From: Paracoccaceae bacterium | Lineage (GTDB): Bacteria > Pseudomonadota > Alphaproteobacteria > Rhodobacterales > Rhodobacteraceae | Reading direction: 5' to 3' | Length of the DNA: 47,717 nucleotides | NCBI GenBank assembly: GCA_030148005.1 | Contig: JASBUI010000035.1 | Coordinates: forward strand, 1-47,717 | Shown here: positions 1 to 8,763 of the stretch, one piece after another | Position numbering within the stretch: position 1 is the first letter of the stretch | Layout of the letters: every line of letters begins with the position of its first letter | Made by a program: the position numbers and the translations under genes | The notes under the pieces: generated by a model | What the model was told of the DNA's origin: nothing | Seen by the model: only the letters and a program-made list of their open reading frames with translations | Database searches by the model: none

Positions 1-678
1 GCGGATGTCATCTTCGACCATGTCATCGCCCTGCCCGGCCAGAACAACCTCACCCCGGTCCATGACCGCATAGTCATCGGCCAGATCGCGGGCAAATTCA
101 AAGAACTGTTCAACCAGCACAATCGCCACATCCCCCTGATCGCGCAGATAGGCGATGGCACGGCCGATATCCTTGATGATCGAGGGCTGAATACCCTCTG
201 TCGGCTCATCCAAAAGCAAAAGCCTTGGCCGGGTGACCAGCGCGCGGCCAATGGCAAGCTGCTGCTGCTGGCCGCCGGACAAATCCCCGCCCCTGCGCCC
301 AAGCATGTCCCCTAGAACCGGAAACAACTCGAACACCACATCGGGAATTTGTCGCCGGTCGCGTGCAAGGCAGGCAAAACCGGTTTTCAGGTTCTCTTCA
401 ACGGTCAAAAGCGGAAAAATCTCGCGCCCCTGCGGGACAGAGCCGAAACCGGCGCGCGCGCGGGCGGCGGGGGGCATGCGGGATATGTCCTTGCCCTCCC
501 AAAGGATACGCCCGCCGCCAATGGGCTGGCGCCCCGTCAACGCGCGCATCAGTGACGTCTTTCCCACCCCGTTGCGGCCCATGACCGCCGTCACCCGCCC
601 CGGCTGCGCACCAAGCGAGACAGAGCGCAAGGCCTGCGATGCGCCGTAGAAAAGATCGACATCTTCAACCTGCAACAT
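1..678 (-). CDS. urtE: Urea ABC transporter ATP-binding protein UrtE (3' end cut by window edge)
   Basis: This is one of the two ATPases of the urea importer and acts at the cytoplasmic face of the membrane with UrtD. The 226 visible residues begin MLQVEDVDLFYGASQAL. They hold a Walker A (GRNGVGKTS, about residues 36-44), the ABC signature LSGGQQQQLAIGRAL and a Walker B LLLLDEPTEGIQPSII, the branched-chain-amino-acid/urea subtype. The family is about 230 residues long, so only a handful of C-terminal codons lie beyond base 1. The start is the ATG at 678, three bases after the urtD stop, which implies translational coupling in an urtABCDE operon. Function is assigned from family and gene order and is secure. 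Confidence 0.95.
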   Translation of the reverse strand, partial: MLQVEDVDLFYGASQALRSVSLGAQPGRVTAVMGRNGVGKTSLMRALTGRQPIGGGRILWEGKDISRMPPAARARAGFGSVPQGREIFPLLTVEENLKTGFACLARDRRQIPDVVFELFPVLGDMLGRRGGDLSGGQQQQLAIGRALVTRPRLLLLDEPTEGIQPSIIKDIGRAIAYLRDQGDVAIVLVEQFFEFARDLADDYAVMDRGEVVLAGQGDDMVEDDIR

Positions 679-681
679 CCG

Positions 682-1419
682 TCAGCGCCCCAAATAAACT
701 TCAACGACCTGCGGATCGGCCGACACATGGGCAAGCGATCCTTCGGCCAGAACATGCCCCTGATGAAGCACTGTCACCTTACAGTTCAGCGCCTGCACGA
801 AATGCATGTCATGCTCGACCACAATGACCGATCGTTCCCCCGCGATATCGCGCAAAAGATCGGCCGTGCGCATCGTTTCAGCATCGGTCATGCCCGCCGC
901 CGGTTCATCCACCAGCAAAAGTTCAGGGTCTTGCGCCAGCAGCATCCCGATCTCAAGCCACTGCTTTTGCCCGTGCGACAGGTCCGCCGCGGGCCGCGCC
1001 CGTTCATCGGTCAGCCTGACCAATTCAAGAAGGCGGTCAATCTCGGCGCTTTGCGCGGGGGTCTTGCGTGCCAGAAGATTGGCAAGAACGCCGCGGTCGG
1101 CTTTAAGCGCAAGTTCAATGTTGTCGGCCACGCTTAGCGTTTCGATAACCGTTGGTTTCTGAAACTTGCGCCCTACGCCAAGGCGCGCGGTATCGGCCTC
1201 ATCCAGACGCGTCAGATCCACCTTTTCGTTCCAGAAAACCTCTCCCCCGTCGGGTTTGGTCTTGCCGGTGATGATATCCATCATCGTTGTCTTGCCGGCG
1301 CCGTTGGGCCCGATGACGGCCCGCAACTCTCCTTTGTCGATCACCAGCGACAGGTTGTTGATCGCCTTGAAGCCGTCAAAGCTTTTGGAGACACCGCTGA
1401 GATAAAGCTGGGAAGTCAT
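682..1419 (-). CDS. urtD: Urea ABC transporter ATP-binding protein UrtD
   Basis: This is the second ATPase of the high-affinity urea importer, 245 residues. Walker A GPNGAGKTT is at about 37-45, followed by the LIV/urea-type signature LSHGQKQWLEIGMLL and Walker B LLLVDEPAAGMT. The reading frame is open further upstream, but the ATG at 1419 (MTSQLYLSGV) is chosen because it lies two bases after the urtC stop and gives the usual family length; the upstream extension only overlaps urtC. It sits between urtC and urtE in an uninterrupted minus-strand operon. LSHGQ in place of LSGGQ is normal for this subfamily and is not a defect. Confidence 0.96.
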   Translation of the reverse strand: MTSQLYLSGVSKSFDGFKAINNLSLVIDKGELRAVIGPNGAGKTTMMDIITGKTKPDGGEVFWNEKVDLTRLDEADTARLGVGRKFQKPTVIETLSVADNIELALKADRGVLANLLARKTPAQSAEIDRLLELVRLTDERARPAADLSHGQKQWLEIGMLLAQDPELLLVDEPAAGMTDAETMRTADLLRDIAGERSVIVVEHDMHFVQALNCKVTVLHQGHVLAEGSLAHVSADPQVVEVYLGR

Positions 1420-1421
1420 GC

Positions 1422-2519
1422 CTAGTTCTCCACCAACGGGCGGCGGCGCCGGAACTTGCGCAGGCCCTGTTCGACCGCGCCCAGAACGCCATGTGGCAGA
1501 ACCAGCGTCACCAGAATGAACATGCCCCCCAGTACAAAAAGCCAAAGCTCTGGGAACCAGCTGGTCAAAAGGGTGCGCGACAGGGCAACTATGATCGCAC
1601 CGATTGCCGCCCCCACCAGCGTGCCGCGCCCGCCAAGCGCCACCCAGATCACGATCTCGATCGAATTGGCCGGGCTGAACTCTCCGGGGTTAATGATGCC
1701 CACAAGCGGCGTATAGATCGCCCCCGCAATCCCGGCCATCATCGCCGAGACCACGAAAACGAACAGCTTGAACCCCTCTACGCGATACCCAAGAAACCGC
1801 GTCCGGCTTTCGGCGTCGCGCACCGCCACAAGGACTTTGCCCAGCTTTGACGTCGTGATGTAGCGCGCCACCAAAAGCCCCGCCGCCAGCGCAATTGCCG
1901 CTGCCACGAACAGCCCCGCGCGCGTCTGGTCCGCCTGAAGGTCGTACCCCAGAATATCCTTGAAATCGGTCAGCCCGTTGTTTCCGCCAAACCCCATCTC
2001 ATTGCGGAAAAAGGCCAGCATCAGCGCATAGGTCATCGCCTGCGTGATGATCGACAGGTAAACACCCGTCACCCGGCTTCGGAAGGCAAACCAGCCAAAG
2101 ACAAAGGCCAAGGCCCCCGGCACCAGCATCACCATCGCCATCGCAAACCAGAAGCTGTCGAAGCCCAGCCAGAACCACGGCAGTTCCTCCCAGTTCAGAA
2201 AGACCATGAAGTCGGGCAGCACCGGATCGCCGTAAACGCCCCGTGTGCCGATCTCGCGCATCAGGTGCATGCCCATCGCATAGCCGCCCAGCGCAAAAAA
2301 GGCGCCATGCCCAAGGCTTAGAATGCCGCAATAGCCCCAGACCAGATCCAGCGCCACGGCCAGAAGCGCATAGGTCATGTACTTGCCCAGAAGAGCCACG
2401 ACATAGGACGGAACCGGCTGGCCTGCCATGACAAGGTTACCGACCGGAACGGCCACGGTCACGACAAAGAGAACCGCAAGGAAAAGCCCCATTCGGGTGT
2501 CGATCAGACGGCGCAACAT
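1422..2519 (-). CDS. urtC: Urea ABC transporter permease UrtC
   Basis: This is an inner-membrane permease of the LivM type, 365 residues, with about nine hydrophobic segments. It pairs with UrtB to form the urea channel. The start is ATG 2519 (MLRRLIDTRMG), which leaves one base between the urtB stop and this start; the open frame continues upstream only as an out-of-frame overlap of urtB. Family landmarks visible are YCGILSLGHGAFFALGGYAMG near residue 75 and the conserved WVALGGRGTLVGA block near the C terminus. It is followed two bases later by urtD. Identity follows from sequence and the unbroken urt order. Confidence 0.95.
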   Translation of the reverse strand: MLRRLIDTRMGLFLAVLFVVTVAVPVGNLVMAGQPVPSYVVALLGKYMTYALLAVALDLVWGYCGILSLGHGAFFALGGYAMGMHLMREIGTRGVYGDPVLPDFMVFLNWEELPWFWLGFDSFWFAMAMVMLVPGALAFVFGWFAFRSRVTGVYLSIITQAMTYALMLAFFRNEMGFGGNNGLTDFKDILGYDLQADQTRAGLFVAAAIALAAGLLVARYITTSKLGKVLVAVRDAESRTRFLGYRVEGFKLFVFVVSAMMAGIAGAIYTPLVGIINPGEFSPANSIEIVIWVALGGRGTLVGAAIGAIIVALSRTLLTSWFPELWLFVLGGMFILVTLVLPHGVLGAVEQGLRKFRRRRPLVEN

Positions 2520-2520
2520 C

Positions 2521-4197
2521 CTAAGCCTCCACCGCGCGGCCACGCAGCGCGAAAAGGCCCCGGGGGCGTTTCTGAATGAACAGGATGATGAAGACCAGAA
2601 CCAGTATCTTTGCCAGAACGGCCCCGGCAAAGGGTTCAAGGAACTTGTTGGCAACCCCAAGCGTAAAGGCCCCGGCCAGCGCCCCCCAAAGGTTTCCCGC
2701 ACCGCCGAAAACCACGACCATGAAGCTGTCCACGATATAGCTTTGCCCAAGGTTGGGCGAGACGTTGTCGATCTGGCTTAGCGCGACGCCCGCCAAACCG
2801 CCAATCCCCGCCCCAAGGCCAAAGGTCAGCGCATCAACGCGCCCGGTGTTGATCCCCATCTCTGCCGCCATGGGGCGGTTTTGCGTCACTGCCCGCATCT
2901 GCAAACCCATGGCCGTCCGTTTCAGCAGCGTCAAAAGGCCGGCAAAGACCAAAAGGGCAAAGACAAGGATCCAAAGCCGGTTCCATGTGACTGTCATTGC
3001 CCCAATTTCAAACGCCCCCGACATCCAGCCCGGGTTTCCGACCTCTCTGTTGTTGGGGCCAAAGATGGACCGGACCGCTTGCTGCAACATCAGGCTGATG
3101 CCCCATGTCGCCAGAAGCGTCTCAAGCGGGCGGCCGTATAGGTGCCGGACGACGCCGCGCTCTATCGCGATGCCCACGCCGCCGGCCACGACAAAGGCAA
3201 GCGGGGCGGCAATCAGAAGCGACCAGTCAAAAAGCGCGGGCGCGGCGGTTCGGATTGCCTCTTGCACGGCGAAGGTCGTGTAGGCGCCCAGCATCACAAG
3301 TTCGCCATGCGCCATGTTGATCACGCCCATCACGCCAAAGGTAATCGCAAGCCCGATAGCCGCCAACAAGAGGACCGACCCCAGCGACAGCCCGTACCAC
3401 ACGTTCTGGGCAAGCCCCCAAAGCATCTGGCGCTGTTCGATCTCTTCAAGCGCCTCGCGTACCGGGCCAGAAAGATCAGCGTCATCGCGAAGTGGCATCA
3501 GGATACCCTGCGCATCCCGATCACCCCGCATCGCCAGAACCTCAATCGCCTTGAGCTTATCCGACACCGGCGCATCAGTGTTCAGTATCGCCACGGCCCG
3601 GGCTTCGGCCAGTGCCGTGGCGACTTCCCTGTCAGACTCGGCTGACATCGCGGTGTCCAAAGCCTCTAACTGGGCCGGATCACCGCTTGCAAAGGCCGCC
3701 TCAGCCGCCTTTAACCGGGCTTGCGGATCTGCGCTTGTCAGCGACAAGACCCCAATCGCGGTGCGAATTTCCCGCCGCAAGCCATTGTTCACTTTGATTT
3801 TCTTGACCGCACTCTTGCTATAGGGCCCCAGATCCTCGCCCGTGATCGCATCGATCATCCGGGCCGGATCGCCCGAGGCGGAAAGCGCCACGATCCGCCC
3901 GCCTGCCTTTTGCTTGAAAAGCTGGCCTTCGGTCAGGCTTTGCAGAACCCCAAGCGCGCGCGCATCGCCAGTGGCAGCAATCGCGCCCACGACGCCCGCG
4001 CGGTCCGAATAGGAACCTTCGGGCAAGGCATTGACCAGATCCTCAAACTTTCCGGCTTGCGACCATGCCGGCGCTAGCGCGAGCAACATCGCCGCCGCGA
4101 ACAAAAACACTGTCGCCAGCCAGGCCAGTGGAATTGCGCGGGCTATCACAGCCGAACCTTGCCGGGACCGCTCTTTAGCCTGTTGATTTTTCTGCAT
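2521..4197 (-). CDS. urtB: Urea ABC transporter permease UrtB
   Basis: This is a LivH-type permease, 558 residues. Like most proteobacterial UrtB proteins it is much longer than LivH. The first about 220 residues form an export-signal-like segment (hydrophobic stretch ending LAPAWSQA) and an Ala/Leu-rich helical region resembling HEAT repeats, and the membrane permease follows (GVMGVINMAHGELVMLGAYT is the diagnostic permease motif). The start is ATG 4197 (MQKNQQAKERS); the frame is open up to 4254 but family alignment favours the internal start. It lies 92 bases downstream of urtA, and that gap contains a strong stem-loop (4241-4268) that probably lowers permease expression relative to the binding protein. 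Confidence 0.94.
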   Translation of the reverse strand: MQKNQQAKERSRQGSAVIARAIPLAWLATVFLFAAAMLLALAPAWSQAGKFEDLVNALPEGSYSDRAGVVGAIAATGDARALGVLQSLTEGQLFKQKAGGRIVALSASGDPARMIDAITGEDLGPYSKSAVKKIKVNNGLRREIRTAIGVLSLTSADPQARLKAAEAAFASGDPAQLEALDTAMSAESDREVATALAEARAVAILNTDAPVSDKLKAIEVLAMRGDRDAQGILMPLRDDADLSGPVREALEEIEQRQMLWGLAQNVWYGLSLGSVLLLAAIGLAITFGVMGVINMAHGELVMLGAYTTFAVQEAIRTAAPALFDWSLLIAAPLAFVVAGGVGIAIERGVVRHLYGRPLETLLATWGISLMLQQAVRSIFGPNNREVGNPGWMSGAFEIGAMTVTWNRLWILVFALLVFAGLLTLLKRTAMGLQMRAVTQNRPMAAEMGINTGRVDALTFGLGAGIGGLAGVALSQIDNVSPNLGQSYIVDSFMVVVFGGAGNLWGALAGAFTLGVANKFLEPFAGAVLAKILVLVFIILFIQKRPRGLFALRGRAVEA

Positions 4198-4240
4198 ATA
4201 GCTTGCCGTCCCTTGAAACCTGTCTGCCCCGCGCCAACCC

Positions 4241-4268
4241 GGCGAAGGAGGCATCCGCCCCCTTCGCC
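4241..4268 (-). promoter_or_regulatory. Stem-loop between urtA and urtB
   Basis: The arm GGCGAAGGAGGC (plus strand, 4241-4252) pairs with GCCCCCTTCGCC (4257-4268) across a four-base loop, giving twelve pairs with one G-U. No uridine run follows in the direction of transcription, so it is more likely a partial terminator or mRNA-stabilising element than a full stop. It is placed to set a high binding-protein to permease ratio. The structure is seen in the sequence; the role is inferred. Confidence 0.7.
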
Positions 4269-4289
4269 ATCGCTTGTGACCCGCTCAGA

Positions 4290-5582
4290 TCAGCTTGCGC
4301 CGCAGGTGCCAGCCGCGACGTTGAAGTTTCCGCAGGACATCGGAGGGCGCCAGTCCGAGATCAGCTTGGCACTGTCGGCCAGATAGTCCGACCACGCGTC
4401 CCCGGGCACCAGACCCGGTGTTTCCCAAACCGTTTCGAACTGACCATCCGCCTGAATTTCACCCACCAGAACCGGCTTGGTGATGTGGTGGTTCGGCATC
4501 ATCGCCGAATAGCCGCCCGACAGGTTCGGAACCGACACACCGACAAGCGCGTCGATCACAGCATCCGGATCAGTTGTTCCAGCCTTTTCAACGGCTTTCA
4601 CCCACATGTTGAATCCGATGTAATGCGCTTCCATCGGGTCATTCGTGACGCGGTTTTCATCCCCGATGAAGCTGTGCCATGCCTCGATAAAGGCCTCATT
4701 TTCCGGCGTGTCACCGGACATGAAGTAGTTCCAGGCGGCCAGATGGCCGACAAGCGGCTCTGTATCAAGACCGGCCAGTTCCTCTTCACCGACCGAGAAC
4801 GCAACAACGGGGATGTCTTCGGCCTTGATGCCCTGGTTTGCCAGTTCCTTGTAGAAGGGAACGTTCGCATCGCCGTTGATCGTCGATACAACAGCCGTCT
4901 TCTTGCCCGCCGAGCCGAAGGATTTGACGTCCGAAACGATCGTCTGCCAGTCCGAATGCCCAAAGGGCGTATAGTTGATCATGATGTCTTCGGGCGCGAC
5001 GCCCTTGGCCTGAAGATAAGCTTCGAGGATCTTGTTGGTCGTGCGCGGATAGACATAGTCGGTTCCGGCCAGAACCCAGCGCTCAACGCCTTCCTCGTTC
5101 ATCAGATAGTCAACCGCCGGAATGGCCTGCTGATTGGGCGCAGCGCCGGTATAAAAGACGTTTCTTTCGCTTTCCTCACCCTCGTACTGCACAGGGTAGA
5201 AAAGGATGTTGTTAAGCTCTTTGAACACCGGCAGAACCGACTTGCGGCTAACGCTGGTCCAGCAACCAAAAACGGCAGAAACCTGATCCTGTTCAATAAG
5301 TTGCCGTGTCTTTTCGGCAAAAAGCGGCCAATCGGATGCCGGATCGACAACCACCGGTTCAAGCGGGCGACCCAAAAGACCGCCTTTCTTGTTCTGCTCT
5401 TCGATGAGCATCAGCATGACGTCTTTCAGCGTCGTCTCTGAGATCGCCATCGTTCCCGACAGCGAATGCAGGATACCAACCTTGATGGGACCTGTATGGG
5501 CTGCTGCCTGAACCATTCCGGGTACTGCCAAGGCGGCCCCGCAAGCTGCAGTCATCTTAAGAAAGCTTCTTCTGTTCGTCAT
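4290..5582 (-). CDS. urtA: Urea ABC transporter substrate-binding protein UrtA
   Basis: This is the periplasmic urea-binding protein, 430 residues. The start is ATG 5582 (MTNRRSFLKM), with an AGGAG ribosome site about seven bases upstream; longer open frame upstream is not coding. The N terminus is a twin-arginine export signal (NRRSFLK, hydrophobic core, likely cleavage after about residue 26, VQA). The body starts KVGILHSLSGTMAISE and contains the UrtA-typical GCWTSVSRKSVLPVF and YPVQYEGEESE blocks. It is the first gene of urtABCDE. It is clearly paralogous to the cytoplasmic AmiC-like protein at 20232-21335. Its C terminus (CGNFNVAAGTCGAS) is intact. Confidence 0.96.
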   Translation of the reverse strand: MTNRRSFLKMTAACGAALAVPGMVQAAAHTGPIKVGILHSLSGTMAISETTLKDVMLMLIEEQNKKGGLLGRPLEPVVVDPASDWPLFAEKTRQLIEQDQVSAVFGCWTSVSRKSVLPVFKELNNILFYPVQYEGEESERNVFYTGAAPNQQAIPAVDYLMNEEGVERWVLAGTDYVYPRTTNKILEAYLQAKGVAPEDIMINYTPFGHSDWQTIVSDVKSFGSAGKKTAVVSTINGDANVPFYKELANQGIKAEDIPVVAFSVGEEELAGLDTEPLVGHLAAWNYFMSGDTPENEAFIEAWHSFIGDENRVTNDPMEAHYIGFNMWVKAVEKAGTTDPDAVIDALVGVSVPNLSGGYSAMMPNHHITKPVLVGEIQADGQFETVWETPGLVPGDAWSDYLADSAKLISDWRPPMSCGNFNVAAGTCGAS

Positions 5583-6058
5583 TCGTCGCTCCTGATTCTT
5601 CTGCCCGCTTGTGGCGCGCCCCCGGCAATGTGATTGCCAATTTGGGCAGGGACGACGTAGTCTGACCCGGCAGCATATGTTGCACCCCGTGCGGCGGCGG
5701 ATTGGCTTCACTCGGTTCGCTGCCGCACAACTGTCCATTTTGCCCCACAGCCTTTGCAGACATCTGCTTTGATCCTGCAGGACACGGTTTGCAGCTTTGG
5801 GCGCGCCGCACATACAAGCAATGGGACCGCTCATTATGCCGCAGCGAGCCGGGCATCGCCCGCGCCCAAGTGACTTAATTCTGGGCATTCGCAACTTGCG
5901 CGCCCAAAATTGCAGCAAGCAGAGCACTCCGGGCCGCTCTTGAGCCTCTCCAAGGTGCGGCTTTCACGATTCGGCTCTGTGCAACTTCTGTTGCGGGCCG
6001 CTGGAAATTGTCGTCTCATCCCCCTAAGGCGGCTGGCCTGCAGGACAGGGAGAATGGG
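5583..6058. promoter_or_regulatory. Divergent intergenic region urtA / uxuA
   Basis: These 476 bases have no convincing gene; the open frames over them lack ribosome sites and family resemblance. They must contain the promoters of urtABCDE (leftward) and uxuAB (rightward). An imperfect operator-like inverted repeat TGGGC-N15-GCCCA lies at 5882-5906. GCAC-N3-GTGC occurs near 5691 but has the wrong spacing for an NtrC site. I found no good sigma-54 -24/-12 pair on either strand. Confidence 0.5.
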
Positions 6059-7273
6059 ATGCGGCAGACTTGGCGCTGGTTCGGACCCGGCGATATCGTC
6101 AGCACCGATGCGATGGCGCAAGCCGGCGTGCAGGGTGTCGTCAGCGCGCTGCATCAGATAGCGCCCGGCGAGATATGGACAGCGGCGGCAATTGAAACGC
6201 GCAAGCGCGAGATCGCGACCTTTCCCAATGGCCGGCCATCGGGTTTGAACTGGGAAGTGGTCGAAAGCCTGCCCGTCACTGAAGATATCAAGCGCCAAAG
6301 CGGCGACTGGCGCCTTCATCTTGAGAACTACAAGATCAGCCTGACCAACCTTGCGGGCGCCGGTCTGTCGGTGATCTGCTACAACTTCATGCCGGTTCTT
6401 GACTGGACGCGCACCGATCTTGCCTGGCCACTGGCTAACGGCGCAACCGCGATGCGCTTTGATCTGATCGACTTTGCGGTGTTTGATCTGTGCATCCTGG
6501 CGCGCCCCGGAGCGGCCGATGACTTTCCCGCCCCCGTCATAACTGAGGCCCGCGCGCGTTTCGCCAAGATGAGTGATCAGCGAAAATCGCAGCTAACCCG
6601 CAACATCGTCGCGGGCCTTCCGGGCGCGGCAACCAACTTTACCCTTGATGACGTGCGCGGCCAGCTTGAACGCTACAAGGGAATAGACGCCCCCCGCCTG
6701 CGCCAGCACTTCACCGACTTCCTGCAAGAGGTGATCCCCCATGCAGAAACGCTGGGCCTGCGCCTTTGCTGTCACCCTGACGATCCGCCCTTTCCTCTTT
6801 TGGGACTGCCGCGGATCATGTCCACCAAATCCGATCATGCCGCGGTCCTGAACGCCGTGGCCAGCCCCGCAAACGGCATCACGCTATGTTCGGGCTCTCT
6901 GGGGGTGCGGGCCGACAACGATCTGGTCGACATGATGACGACCTTTGGCGCGCGCGTGCATTTCTTGCACTTGCGAAACACAGCCCGCATGGGTCCAACC
7001 GTCCCAACCTCTTTCTACGAGGCCGAGCATTTGGAGGGTGACACCGACATGGTCGCCTTGGTGGCGGCGGTGCTAAGCGAAGAAGAAGCGCGCCGGCGCC
7101 AAGGGCGCCAGGATCATTCGATCCCCTTCCGCCCCGACCACGGCCAGAACATTCTGGATGATCTGACGCGCAACACGCAGCCGGGCTATCCCGCGATCGG
7201 GCGGCTGAAGGGCCTTGCCGAGTTGCGCGGCATCATCCGGGCGCTTGAGCATCAGCGCATGGCCGAGACATGA
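6059..7273 (+). CDS. uxuA: Mannonate dehydratase UxuA
   Basis: This enzyme dehydrates D-mannonate to 2-keto-3-deoxy-D-gluconate in hexuronate breakdown and is cytoplasmic and metal-dependent. The product is 404 residues, close to the usual about 395. Landmarks are MRQTWRWFGPGD at the start, LENYKISL near 85, LRLCCHPDDPP near 240, FLHLRN near 305 and the C-terminal RPDHGQ. The start is ATG 6059, with AGGGAG six bases upstream; the open frame begins 51 bases earlier but without support. Its stop overlaps the uxuB start (ATGA at 7270-7273), so the two are translationally coupled. No hexuronate regulator or transporter is beside it. Confidence 0.95.
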   Translation: MRQTWRWFGPGDIVSTDAMAQAGVQGVVSALHQIAPGEIWTAAAIETRKREIATFPNGRPSGLNWEVVESLPVTEDIKRQSGDWRLHLENYKISLTNLAGAGLSVICYNFMPVLDWTRTDLAWPLANGATAMRFDLIDFAVFDLCILARPGAADDFPAPVITEARARFAKMSDQRKSQLTRNIVAGLPGAATNFTLDDVRGQLERYKGIDAPRLRQHFTDFLQEVIPHAETLGLRLCCHPDDPPFPLLGLPRIMSTKSDHAAVLNAVASPANGITLCSGSLGVRADNDLVDMMTTFGARVHFLHLRNTARMGPTVPTSFYEAEHLEGDTDMVALVAAVLSEEEARRRQGRQDHSIPFRPDHGQNILDDLTRNTQPGYPAIGRLKGLAELRGIIRALEHQRMAET

Positions 7274-8748
7274 GCGCGGCTTTGGCCCCCGGTCACCTGC
7301 CAGAGCTTTCCCGCCGGGGCATCGGGCCGGGCTATGACCCGCAAAACCACGCAGCCGGCATTTTGCACATTGGCTGTGGCGCTTTCTTTCGCGCCCATCT
7401 GGCCGCCTGCACCAACGCGGCCCTTGCGCGCGGCGGCGGCAACTGGCGCATCGTGGCCGCGAACCTGCGAAGCCGGGGCGACATCGACGCGCTTAACGCG
7501 CAAGGCGGGCTTTACACGCTGCTAGAACGCTCAAAAGAGGGCGCCGCGGTCAAGGTCATCGCCAGCATCAGCCATGCGATCGCGGCAACCGACCATCGGG
7601 ACAGGCTTTTGCAGGCACTCGCCGATCCGGCAATTCGGATCGTGTCGCTGACGGTCACGGAAAAGGCCTATGGCATCGACCGCGGCGCTTTGGATATCGA
7701 TCCCGCGCACGCCTCTGTTGCGGCCGATCTTGCCCACCCAGAGGAACCCGCGGGCGTTCTGGGCTATCTGGTTCAGGGGCTGGCGCTTCGCCGAAAGGCC
7801 GGCCATGCCCCGCCGACAATCCTTTGCTGCGACAACCTTCCGCAGAATGGCAAGCTTTTGCGCGCGGGCGTGCTTGGGTTTGCCCGGCGCGTCGATCCGG
7901 ATCTTGCCGATTACATCGCCCGCTCTGTTGCCTTTCCCTCAACGATGGTTGACCGCATAACCCCCGCCAGCACTGACCAGACGCGCCGCGACGCGCTTCA
8001 GCTGACGGGGCTACAGGATGAAGCGGCCGTTGAAACCGAACCCTTCTTTCAATGGGTGATCGAAGATAACTTCCCAACCGGCCGGCCCCAGTGGGAAGCA
8101 GGCGGCGCCGTATTCGTCAGCGATGTCGAGCCCTATGAGGACATGAAACTGCGGATGCTGAACGGCGCGCATTCGATGCTGGCCTATGGCGGCTTCTTGA
8201 GCGGGCACAAATACGTGCGCGACGTGATGGCCGATCCGGCCCTGTCGCGCCTTGTCGCCCGCCACCTGCGGGCAGCGGCGGCAACGCTGAAGCCGCTGGA
8301 CGGGATTGACCTTGGCGACTACGCCGCGCAGCTGATCGCCCGCTTTTCCAACCCCGCCATCGCGCATGAAACCTACCAGATCGCAATGGACGGGACGCAA
8401 AAGATTGCCCAGCGGCTTGCATCGCCAGCCGCCCATGCCCTGCAAGCCGGGCAGGACATCCGCCCCTTTGCCTTCGCGGTCGCCCTCTGGATGCGTTATT
8501 GCACAGGGGCCACAGATGACGGCGCGCCCTATGATCTGCGTGATCCGCAAAGCGGCAGGATCGCTGCGATCGCCGCAGCATCGCAGGGCAATCCCAAGGC
8601 GCTTGTCAGCGGCCTGATGAAGATAGGCGGCGCCTTCCCCGCCGCCCTTTCGCAAAGCCCGGATTTTCAAAGCGCGGTTCTGGACTGTCTGAAAGGTCTG
8701 CTGGATCACGGGGTGGCAGCGGCGATCAGAAAAGAGGCCGCCCTTTAA
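7270..8748 (+). CDS. uxuB: Fructuronate reductase / mannitol dehydrogenase family (UxuB)
   Basis: This is an NAD-dependent polyol dehydrogenase, 492 residues, that would reduce D-fructuronate to D-mannonate, the step before UxuA. The N-terminal Rossmann fold shows GILHIGCGAFFRAHL (about 30-45). The family signature MKLRMLNGAHSMLAYGG, with the catalytic Lys and the Asn/His pair, lies near residues 290-307, and the substrate-side EDNFPTGRPQWE block is near 260. It starts at the ATG overlapping the uxuA stop. The pairing with UxuA makes fructuronate the likeliest substrate; mannitol or altronate oxidation cannot be excluded from sequence alone. Only 15 bases separate its stop from the convergent ABC ATPase gene. 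Confidence 0.9.
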   Translation: MSAALAPGHLPELSRRGIGPGYDPQNHAAGILHIGCGAFFRAHLAACTNAALARGGGNWRIVAANLRSRGDIDALNAQGGLYTLLERSKEGAAVKVIASISHAIAATDHRDRLLQALADPAIRIVSLTVTEKAYGIDRGALDIDPAHASVAADLAHPEEPAGVLGYLVQGLALRRKAGHAPPTILCCDNLPQNGKLLRAGVLGFARRVDPDLADYIARSVAFPSTMVDRITPASTDQTRRDALQLTGLQDEAAVETEPFFQWVIEDNFPTGRPQWEAGGAVFVSDVEPYEDMKLRMLNGAHSMLAYGGFLSGHKYVRDVMADPALSRLVARHLRAAAATLKPLDGIDLGDYAAQLIARFSNPAIAHETYQIAMDGTQKIAQRLASPAAHALQAGQDIRPFAFAVALWMRYCTGATDDGAPYDLRDPQSGRIAAIAAASQGNPKALVSGLMKIGGAFPAALSQSPDFQSAVLDCLKGLLDHGVAAAIRKEAAL

Positions 8749-8763
8749 GACGCGGCGCGCCCG

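Noticed and set aside
4203..5441. 412-codon plus-strand frame opposite urtA
   Set aside because: The composition is that of an antisense shadow and the urtA frame on the minus strand is unambiguous.
5690..5710. A GCAC...GTGC palindrome upstream of urtA as an NtrC or sigma-54 site
   Set aside because: The arms are three bases apart rather than seven, and no GG/GC pair with ten-base spacing is present on the minus strand.
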